Part shown: positions 1-5,358 of the stretch, piece by piece
How positions within the stretch are numbered: the stretch's first letter is position 1
Layout: each line of letters begins with the position of its first letter
Position numbers and translations under genes: made by a program
NCBI GenBank assembly: GCA_002691085.1
Contig: NZGX01000074.1
Coordinates: forward strand, 1 to 6,821
Origin: Rhodospirillaceae bacterium
Lineage (GTDB): Bacteria > Pseudomonadota > Alphaproteobacteria > Rhodospirillales > Rhodospirillaceae
Direction: 5' to 3'
Length of the DNA stretch: 6,821 bases
Notes under the pieces: model-generated
The model's database searches: none
What the model was told of the DNA's origin: nothing
What the model saw: only the letters and a program-made list of their open reading frames with translations

Positions 1-2
1 AG

Positions 3-500
3 AATTATGTAATTAAAAAAACAAATTCTATAGTCATAAAGGCAGATTCTCTTCATTATAAGGGAGACATTTTAATAAACCTTAGTATTATTATTACTCT
101 ATTATCTATGGAATTATATACTATCCATTGGTTGGATAGTGTTTTAGCAATAATAATTGCAGTCTATCTAATTTTCAATTCTGGATTAATTATTTTTCAA
201 TCTCTTACAGATTTAATGGATACAGAATTGTCTGACAATCAAAGAGATAAAATTAAGAAGTTAGTAAACATGCATCCTCAGGTTTTAGGGGTTCATGATT
301 TGAGAACCAGATCGTCAGGTGTACAGTACTTTATTCAGATGCATATAGTTTTAGACGCTGATATGTCACTTCTAGATGCTCACACAGTTTCAGATGAGGT
401 TGAGTCCCTTCTTCTTAAAAATTTCCCAAACGCTGATATTATAATCCACCAGGATCCTAGTGGTTTGATTGAGAATCATAGACCAGTAGGACAAAACTAG
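3..500 (+). CDS. fieF: Cation diffusion facilitator (FieF/YiiP-like Zn/Fe efflux), 3' part
   Basis: This is the C-terminal 165 residues of an inner-membrane proton-coupled divalent metal exporter; the 5' end lies outside the window and the frame is open from base 3. The visible part starts in TM5 with H18-x-x-x-D22 (HYKGD, bases 54-68), matching the TM5 half of the transport site (H153/D157 in E. coli YiiP). TM6 follows at about residues 40-65, then the cytoplasmic dimerisation domain. That domain keeps all five metal ligands of YiiP with identical spacing: H98 in HDLRTR, H114 in FIQMHI, H127 in DAH, and H149 and D151 in IIIHQDP (gaps 16, 13, 22, 2; YiiP H232, H248, H261, H283, D285). The family assignment is secure; Zn versus Fe(II) preference cannot be read. 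The gene ends in TAG, 83 nt before the next gene on the same strand. A start at the internal ATG 108 is rejected because it would cut off TM5. Confidence 0.93.
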   Translation, partial: NYVIKKTNSIVIKADSLHYKGDILINLSIIITLLSMELYTIHWLDSVLAIIIAVYLIFNSGLIIFQSLTDLMDTELSDNQRDKIKKLVNMHPQVLGVHDLRTRSSGVQYFIQMHIVLDADMSLLDAHTVSDEVESLLLKNFPNADIIIHQDPSGLIENHRPVGQN

Positions 501-583
501 TAATTTAGTTTTATTATATTTATAAATAGGATTAAGGGTGTGTGATTAATTTATTCGTAATGATTTATGGTAAAGTAAAAACT

Positions 584-2170
584 ATGAAAAATATATTTTT
601 TCTTTTCATTATTTTCTCTTTGATTCTCTTTCAATCCACTTCTTCTATTTCTCAATACATTCTAAAAAGAGGAAATGGAACCGAGCCTGATAGTTTAGAT
701 CCTCATAAAGCCACTGGAACATGGGAAAATAATATTATTGGTGATATTTTTATTGGTCTAGTAACGGAATCTCCTTCAGGTAATATTATTCCTGGTATGG
801 CAAAAGATTGGGATATAAATAATAATGGTAAAGATTATATATTCCACCTTCGAGATAATATATTATGGTCTGACGGTGTTCCACTTACTGCAGAAGATTT
901 TGTATTCTCATTAAAACGTATTCTTAATCCGAGTACGGCTTCTCAATACGCATCATTATTATTCAATATAAAACATGCAAAAGAGATATATAATGGGAAT
1001 TTTTCTGACGATAGACTTGGTGTGCATGCTATTGATTCAAGAACCTTAAAGATCACATTAGAGAACCCAGTCCCGTTTTTTATTCAATTATTAAGTCATT
1101 ATACCACTTATCCATTGCCTTCACATGTTGTTAGGGCTTATGGAGAAGAATGGATTAAGCCAAGTAATATTGTATCTAATGGCGCTTATATTTTATCTGA
1201 ATGGAGTTCTAATAATCATATACTACTTTCAAAAAATTCAAAATTTTATGATTCTGAGAATACTTTTTTTGATAAAGTATACTTTTACCCTATTGAAGAT
1301 AATCGTTTAGCATTACGAATGTTTCAAGCAGGTGACATTGATATGAATATTACTACCTCGGCATTTCCAGTTTCAGAGTTGGAGAGACTTATAAAAGATT
1401 TTCCAGAACAAGCTCGGGTTTATCCTTATCTTGGAAATAGTTATTTGCCCTTTAATATGTCGAAGCCACCTTTTAATGACATTAGAGTTAGGAAGGCTGT
1501 TTCAATGATAATAAATAGAGAAATAATTAATGATAAAGTTGTAAAGGCAGGTAATGACTCAGCATATTCTTTTATACCTCCTGAGACACAAAATTTCTTA
1601 CCTGGTGCGGTTTTAGATTTTACTGGAATGACCATTGAGCAGAGGAAAGGTGTTGCAAGGACGTTACTTTTAGATGCAGGCTACGATAAGAATAATCCAT
1701 TAAAATTTGAAATAGTTTTTAGAAATTCTTTTGATAATGCGAGGAGAATTTCAGCAATTGCTGCAATGCTAAAGCGGGAAGGTGTTTACTTAAAGATGTT
1801 ACCCTTTGAGGCACGAATTGCTTATAACAAAATGTCACAAAAAGATTTTGAGCTTGGAGATGCTGGATGGGTAGCAGATTACAACGATCCTTATAATTTT
1901 TTATTTCTTTTTAAATGCGATGCTGGACCAATGAACTATTCACAGTTTTGTGATGATGAATTTGAGAATTTACTTATAAAAGCTTCAAAAGCTAAGGATC
2001 TCATAAAGAGAAGTGAAATTATGAAACAGGCTGAACAAATAATGCTTGATAATCATCCAATAATCCCAATTAGCTTTGCAACACATAGAGTTTTGATATC
2101 AGAAAAAATTGCAGGTTACGTTGATAATATTTCTAATATTCATAGATCTAGATTCTTTTACCTAAAGTAA
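584..2170 (+). CDS. Periplasmic peptide-type ABC transporter substrate-binding protein (OppA family, SBP_bac_5)
   Basis: This is a 528-residue solute-binding protein that would deliver oligopeptides or a related solute to an inner-membrane ABC importer. Residues 1-23 form a signal peptide (MKN, a long hydrophobic core, then SSIS before Q24). No lipobox Cys is present, so it should be free in the periplasm. The mature start RGNGTEPDSLDPHK and the block GMAKDW...FHLRDN..WSDG.P.TAEDF (about 71-107) are hallmarks of family 5 binding proteins. The C-terminal lobe has WVADYNDPYNF (from 429) and ends in IHRSRFFYLK, as in alphaproteobacterial OppA-like proteins. The only two cysteines are C445 and C456. 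The ATG at 584 is chosen because the signal peptide begins there. The frame is open back to GTG 542, but AAGGG at 534-538 is only 3 nt from that GTG and the extra 14 residues would precede the signal peptide. No Opp permease or ATPase genes are in the window, so the ligand is not defined. The length is typical of the family. Confidence 0.93.
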   Translation: MKNIFFLFIIFSLILFQSTSSISQYILKRGNGTEPDSLDPHKATGTWENNIIGDIFIGLVTESPSGNIIPGMAKDWDINNNGKDYIFHLRDNILWSDGVPLTAEDFVFSLKRILNPSTASQYASLLFNIKHAKEIYNGNFSDDRLGVHAIDSRTLKITLENPVPFFIQLLSHYTTYPLPSHVVRAYGEEWIKPSNIVSNGAYILSEWSSNNHILLSKNSKFYDSENTFFDKVYFYPIEDNRLALRMFQAGDIDMNITTSAFPVSELERLIKDFPEQARVYPYLGNSYLPFNMSKPPFNDIRVRKAVSMIINREIINDKVVKAGNDSAYSFIPPETQNFLPGAVLDFTGMTIEQRKGVARTLLLDAGYDKNNPLKFEIVFRNSFDNARRISAIAAMLKREGVYLKMLPFEARIAYNKMSQKDFELGDAGWVADYNDPYNFLFLFKCDAGPMNYSQFCDDEFENLLIKASKAKDLIKRSEIMKQAEQIMLDNHPIIPISFATHRVLISEKIAGYVDNISNIHRSRFFYLK

Positions 2171-2181
2171 TTTTTTATAAT

Positions 2182-3141
2182 TTACGAATCTAAGAATTGA
2201 GTTATAGCTTGAAATTTTTCAGCAGCTCCCGCAGTAAATGGAAGAACCAAATGTGCTGAGTTAGTTATAAGAGATGCTGCTTTTTCGACAGAAACATGTA
2301 GTGGGTCTGCCTGGTGTCCCATGCAAAGAGTTGGTGTCTTCAGCAAAGGTAATCTCTCATGAGTTTTATGCATAAAAACAGCATTATAACCTTTATGGTA
2401 ATGCTTTAGCGCTTTCATAACTTCTATTACACTGTCATGCAACACCTCAGGTGGCCAAGGACTTTTTCCAAGATAGTGTTCCTTATCTCTTTTATAGTGA
2501 GGAAAATATACTCCCATATCTTTTATAAAGTTCCAGGCCCAAATAAAATGTTCACCATTTTCTTGGGGTATTATTTCTGGTGCATAATTCTCTAACATAT
2601 CTGATGCTAACTCCGGTTCAAATAGTGCAACCCCATCAAATATAAGTTTTCTAACTCTATCTGGGTGGGCTATTGAAAATTCTAAACCAATATTGGCACC
2701 AGTATGGCTCCCAAACATATCAACTTTTTCAATTTTTAATTTATCTAGAATTCTTGCAACACTGTCTGCATAGTAAATCAGGTCTGGTTTATCAACCAGA
2801 GGGGGGTCAGACTCTCCAAAGCCTAAAGTATCTGGAGCAATACAGTACCGTTGTTCTCCAAGAAGTGATAAAACATTAGACAAACTTTTAGATGACCCAG
2901 GTCCAGCATGCATCATATAAAGTGGAAGTCTCTTGTCATTATCCAGATTTCCCGAATGTCTATAGTGGACTAAACCCTCTTTTATTCTAATAAAAGATCT
3001 ATTTACTTCTTTCATAGTTTTATCCTTAAATCGATTAATTAAAATTCTTTCCTGAACTGAAGAATTAAGTTGGTTAGTAATTAAAGATAATATACCTGAG
3101 AACAGAATTATATTTTTTAATATGTGTCTTCGAGCAATCAT
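2182..3141 (-). CDS. Alpha/beta-hydrolase-fold protein with altered catalytic residues, possible Tat signal
   Basis: This protein (319 residues from ATG 3141) has the alpha/beta-hydrolase fold: oxyanion loop HAGPGSS (78-84), DTLGFGESD (104-112), the nucleophile-elbow region VDMFGSHTGANIG (140-152), and GHQADPLH (275-282) carrying the usual acid, D279. The elbow has His146 where Ser/Cys/Asp is expected. The segment aligning with the usual G-H of the catalytic His reads TAGAA (303-307), so A306 replaces His. Function and substrate are therefore unknown, and a classical Ser-His-Asp esterase mechanism is unlikely. The N-terminus, MIARRHILKN followed by hydrophobic IILFSGILSLIT, resembles a twin-arginine export signal, but there is no Shine-Dalgarno before ATG 3141. 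An alternative start, ATG 3013-3015 (residue 43), has AAGGA 7 nt upstream and would give a 277-residue cytoplasmic protein beginning at the first strand of the fold. It lies 36 nt downstream of the cupin gene in the same frame and is probably co-transcribed with it. Its end is 11 nt from the convergent binding-protein gene. Confidence 0.85.
   Translation of the reverse strand: MIARRHILKNIILFSGILSLITNQLNSSVQERILINRFKDKTMKEVNRSFIRIKEGLVHYRHSGNLDNDKRLPLYMMHAGPGSSKSLSNVLSLLGEQRYCIAPDTLGFGESDPPLVDKPDLIYYADSVARILDKLKIEKVDMFGSHTGANIGLEFSIAHPDRVRKLIFDGVALFEPELASDMLENYAPEIIPQENGEHFIWAWNFIKDMGVYFPHYKRDKEHYLGKSPWPPEVLHDSVIEVMKALKHYHKGYNAVFMHKTHERLPLLKTPTLCMGHQADPLHVSVEKAASLITNSAHLVLPFTAGAAEKFQAITQFLDS
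3023..3027 (-). promoter_or_regulatory. Internal Shine-Dalgarno before alternative hydrolase start
   Basis: The - strand reads AAGGA, then 7 nt, then ATG (3013-3015), an ideal ribosome-binding arrangement for initiation at Met43 of the hydrolase frame. The upstream ATG at 3139-3141 is preceded only by A/T-rich sequence with no purine tract. This site decides between a cytoplasmic and an exported product, or allows both. Confidence 0.5.
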
Positions 3142-3177
3142 AAATATAATATAATTTATATAGCTTACTTGATTATT

Positions 3178-4026
3178 TTACATCCAACTACCCCATGGAC
3201 CAGTCTCATGTTTCCCTGTAAAGATTTGTTCGGATGAAAGATATTTTTCTACTAATTTATTAGCTAACTCTTCTTCCTCATAATCAAAATCAATAGCTCC
3301 TGGTCCTTTTGCAAACCAAACACAACCATGTTTGCTTACTTGTGGTCCATGAGCAATAGAACCATCTCTAAATATATAAGTTCCAGCCCCAACTTTACCC
3401 ATCTTACCCATTAAATAATCTCCATCTAGGAGGATTAGTTCTTCCCATATAGAATGCTTTTCTAGCTTGGGATCAAACCAGCCTTCAGGTTGCTTAGTCA
3501 GTATTGTGTAACCTTGTGTATTGGGATCAACACGAAGATATTTTATGCCTAGACCTGGAGGCGCTTCAGAAGCTGGGCGTCCTTCATGAGAAGGTGGTGG
3601 CTCCCATGGTATTGATTTGACTTCTATTTTATCAATTTTTAATTCTTCTCTTGCGTTATCTCTATTGTTGGTTGCATGAATAAAAATAGGTTTTCCTTCA
3701 AAAAGCATAAAAAGTTTACAGCCATTATCTGTAAAAGCTGGCCCTTGCAAACATCCAGCGGGAAAATAGGTATAATCTCCTCCAGATAACCTCGTTTCTC
3801 CAATTTCAAGATCGCCTTCAACTATAAGAATTTCTGTATCACAATCATAGTAGCCTGACTCTCGTCTAATCCATTGAGGTCCAATAGAGCCATAATATGA
3901 AACGGCTCCAGTTTCATGATCTCTGCTTAACTCAGCAACTCTAATTCCTGTGGATAAACCATTATTCATTAGAGGAAATCTGTTTAATTCTTGAGCAATC
4001 AAATATTCAACGTGATCTCTAGCCAT
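3178..4026 (-). CDS. Bicupin protein (DUF4437/ChrR-like)
   Basis: This is a 282-residue cytoplasmic protein built of two cupin beta-barrels, with no signal peptide. Domain 1 spans about residues 40-115 (TEILIVEGDLEIG at 64-76, then GDYTYFPAG at 83-91). Domain 2 spans about 165-255 (EELILLDGDYLMG at 195-207, GTYIFRDGSIAHGP at 215-228, HGCVWFAKG at 233-241). The two halves align with each other. Domain 2 keeps plausible metal ligands H191, E196 and H226; the matching positions of domain 1 are Y60, E65 and Q94, so only the second barrel looks metal-competent. The architecture recalls DUF4437 and ChrR-type cupins, but reaction and substrate cannot be named. The start is supported by GAGAGGG (- strand, 4034-4040), 7 nt before ATG. 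It is the first gene of a probable operon with the alpha/beta-hydrolase-like gene 36 nt downstream, and it diverges from csp across a 299-nt gap. Confidence 0.82.
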   Translation of the reverse strand: MARDHVEYLIAQELNRFPLMNNGLSTGIRVAELSRDHETGAVSYYGSIGPQWIRRESGYYDCDTEILIVEGDLEIGETRLSGGDYTYFPAGCLQGPAFTDNGCKLFMLFEGKPIFIHATNNRDNAREELKIDKIEVKSIPWEPPPSHEGRPASEAPPGLGIKYLRVDPNTQGYTILTKQPEGWFDPKLEKHSIWEELILLDGDYLMGKMGKVGAGTYIFRDGSIAHGPQVSKHGCVWFAKGPGAIDFDYEEEELANKLVEKYLSSEQIFTGKHETGPWGSWM

Positions 4027-4176
4027 TTTATAACCCTCTCTTAATGGTTAAGAAACTTGATTAAATTTATATATTTCATACAAAGTAATAAAATTTTCAA
4101 TAATTTACAATAATTTGAAGCATGTTGTATTCTTGTCGCAGTTAATTGTAAATTATACACAAGTTTGTTGGATTTG

Positions 4177-4205
4177 TTGACTTATTTGGATGTGGACTTT
4201 ACCAA
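4177..4205 (+). promoter_or_regulatory. Candidate csp promoter
   Basis: TTGACT (4177-4182) matches the -35 consensus at five of six positions and is followed after 17 nt by TACCAA (4200-4205), a weak -10. If it is real, transcription would start about 110 nt before the csp ATG, giving the long leader typical of cold-shock genes. The weak -10 keeps this tentative. Confidence 0.3.
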
Positions 4206-4266
4206 TATCATTGGGAATTGCATATTTTTGCTTATTTGCTAAAACATACTAGCAGACTATTGTAGA

Positions 4267-4293
4267 TACCCTGCTTAAGCCCGTGGTGGGGTA
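4267..4293 (+). promoter_or_regulatory. Foldable GC-richer block in csp leader
   Basis: TACCC (4267-4271) can pair with GGGTA (4289-4293), and the block contains the palindrome GCTTAAGC (4273-4280). An alternative hairpin pairs CCC (4280-4282) with GGG (4288-4290) and competes for the same G-run. It lies 32 nt upstream of the csp ATG in otherwise A/T-rich sequence. A role as a temperature-responsive leader is inferred from the known behaviour of cold-shock gene leaders, not shown. Confidence 0.35.
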
Positions 4294-4325
4294 AGTGATG
4301 ATAAGTTAAATATTGGAGATTTGTT

Positions 4326-4532
4326 ATGCCAGGTGGAACCGTTAAGTGGTTCAATGCAGCTAAGGGCTATGGTTTTATAGAACCAGAAGATGGTTCAAAA
4401 GACGCATTTGTTCACATTTCAGCAGTTGAGCGTGCTGGCCTCTCTCGTTTAAGAGAAGGTCAGAAAATTAACTATGACCTTGTAGAGGGTCAGAATGGTA
4501 AAACTTCAGCTGAAAATTTAGTTGTAGAATAA
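4326..4532 (+). CDS. cspA: Cold-shock domain protein (CspA family)
   Basis: This is a single cold-shock domain of 68 residues, the standard size, which binds single-stranded RNA and DNA and acts as an RNA chaperone in the cytoplasm. It opens with GTVKWFN (4-10), followed by RNP1 KGYGFIEP (13-20) and RNP2 DAFVHIS (26-32), so the nucleic-acid-stacking aromatics W8, F17, F28 and H30 are all present. It ends with GKTSAENLVVE, typical of alphaproteobacterial members. The start is fixed by GGAG (4315-4318), 7 nt before ATG. It appears monocistronic, with its own leader and a hairpin terminator 4 nt after the TAA. Cold induction is likely for the family but not certain, since many Csp paralogues are constitutive; the symbol denotes the family. 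Confidence 0.95.
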   Translation: MPGGTVKWFNAAKGYGFIEPEDGSKDAFVHISAVERAGLSRLREGQKINYDLVEGQNGKTSAENLVVE

Positions 4533-4536
4533 TTAC

Positions 4537-4570
4537 TCACCGCCTCTATTATACAGGGGCGGTGATTCTT
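4537..4570 (+). terminator. Rho-independent-type terminator of csp
   Basis: TCACCGCCTC (4537-4546) pairs with GGGGCGGTGA (4556-4565) in a 10-bp stem with one G-T wobble and a 9-nt loop, followed by TTCTT. It starts 4 nt after the csp stop and is by far the most GC-rich hairpin in the window. The T-tract is short and imperfect. The hairpin lies 11-16 nt beyond the end of the convergent pyrE, so it may also stop pyrE transcripts, although the T-tract on that side is poor. Confidence 0.82.
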
Positions 4571-4580
4571 CCATAGTTTA

Positions 4581-5267
4581 TTAAATTTTGTCCCTACCTC
4601 CGTTGACTTTTGACCATTCGATTGGGTTTTCAAGAAAATTTTTTACTTCTTGTACCTTATTTTTGTCAAAGTATTCTTTTTCCTCAGCAACAGAGATTAC
4701 ATCAGCCCAGGAACATAAATAGGTAAGGTTTATTCCAGCATCTTTAAGTAATTTGTCTGAACCTTGAAAAACTCCATAAAAAAAGACTACAAAAGTTTCA
4801 TTACATATAGCACCTGCTTCGCGTATTGCATTTATGAATGAAATTTTGCTTCCACCGTCAGTTGCTAAATCTTCAATCAATATTACTCTAGAGTCTTCCT
4901 CTAATTGACCCTCTATTTGCGCCATTCGGCCAAACCCCTTTGGTTTCTTTCTTACGTAAATCATTGGTTTATCTAGTGTATCAGAAATCCATGAAGCATA
5001 TGGAATACCAGCAGTTTCACCTCCCGCAATACAGTCTAAATTATTTATACCAACATTTTCTTCAATCTCTTCAGAGGCTAACAAGGTTATTACCCTTCTT
5101 GCCCAGGGAAAAGAAATTAACCATCTACAATCAATATAGACTGGACTATGCCAGCCAGCAGTAAGTTTGTAGGGATTTTCGGGTCTGAAGTTAACCGCTT
5201 TGGTGTCTAAAAGAACCTTGGCAATTGTTTTACCTGCCTTGGTTTGCCTGATATTTCTTGAATTCAC
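4581..5267 (-). CDS. pyrE: Orotate phosphoribosyltransferase
   Basis: This cytoplasmic enzyme (228 residues) transfers the phosphoribosyl group of PRPP to orotate, giving orotidine 5'-phosphate, the fifth step of de novo UMP synthesis. Recognisable elements are AVNFRPENPYKLTAGWHSPVYIDCR (read in two parts, about 24-48), GGETAGIPYA (82-91), the mobile catalytic loop VRKKPKGFGRMAQIEG (105-120) and the PRPP-binding signature VILIEDLATDGGSK (128-141). The length and loop fit the longer alphaproteobacterial PyrE type. The start is GTG (5265-5267), with AGAGAG about 10 nt upstream; the ATG overlapping it is out of frame and runs straight into TGA. No other pyrimidine gene is adjacent and no attenuator is visible. 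It diverges from the ELM1-family gene across 91 nt and faces csp convergently. Confidence 0.95.
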   Translation of the reverse strand: MNSRNIRQTKAGKTIAKVLLDTKAVNFRPENPYKLTAGWHSPVYIDCRWLISFPWARRVITLLASEEIEENVGINNLDCIAGGETAGIPYASWISDTLDKPMIYVRKKPKGFGRMAQIEGQLEEDSRVILIEDLATDGGSKISFINAIREAGAICNETFVVFFYGVFQGSDKLLKDAGINLTYLCSWADVISVAEEKEYFDKNKVQEVKNFLENPIEWSKVNGGRDKI

Positions 5268-5298
5268 ATCTAATAAGCTCTCTTTTTATTTTATAAAG

Positions 5299-5326
5299 TT
5301 TAGTTTTATATAAATATCTTTATAAT
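5299..5326 (+). promoter_or_regulatory. Candidate promoter of the ELM1-family gene
   Basis: A perfect -10 hexamer TATAAT (5321-5326) is preceded 16 nt upstream by a weak -35-like TTTAGT (5299-5304). It would give a leader of roughly 25 nt before the TTG start. The divergent 91-nt gap must also contain the pyrE promoter on the - strand, for which several TATAAA-like hexamers exist but none is clearly best. Confidence 0.4.
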
Positions 5327-5358
5327 TGCTAATTTAAAAAGATAGTAAAGAAAGAATA

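Larger units (their letters stand above)
4027..4325. other. Divergent intergenic region between bicupin and csp genes
   Basis: This 299-nt region contains no convincing gene. It should hold the promoters of both flanking genes and the csp 5' leader. Visible elements are the cupin Shine-Dalgarno (4034-4040, - strand), a CAATAATTT direct repeat (4098-4106 and 4108-4116), a possible csp -35 TTGACT (4177-4182), a GC-richer foldable block (4267-4293) and the csp Shine-Dalgarno GGAG (4315-4318). Many A/T-rich -10-like hexamers occur on the - strand around 4050-4080, and none stands out. Confidence 0.6.

Noticed and set aside
108..500. Metal transporter gene starting at ATG 108
   Set aside because: The frame is open to the window edge and the residues before 108 contain the TM5 metal site HYKGD, so the gene is simply truncated by the window.
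518..527. Palindrome ATTTATAAAT upstream of the binding-protein gene
   Set aside because: It is purely A/T in an A/T-rich gap with no second copy, so it is expected by chance and not credible as an operator on its own.
542..583. Longer GTG start for the OppA-like protein
   Set aside because: The extra 14 residues precede a complete signal peptide beginning at ATG 584, and the AAGGG tract is only 3 nt from the GTG, too close for normal initiation.
1125..1635. Small open frames inside the binding-protein gene on both strands
   Set aside because: They are shadows of the strongly supported 584-2170 gene, have no domain resemblance and arise from the A/T-rich composition.
2171..2181. T-run between the convergent genes as a terminator
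   Set aside because: There is a run of six T but no GC-rich stem on either side, so a hairpin terminator is not supported.
2673..2879. Short + strand frame opposite the hydrolase gene
   Set aside because: It lies wholly antisense to a recognisable fold-bearing gene and its translation resembles nothing I know.
4940..5164. Short + strand frame opposite pyrE
   Set aside because: It is antisense to an unambiguous orotate phosphoribosyltransferase and has no recognisable features.
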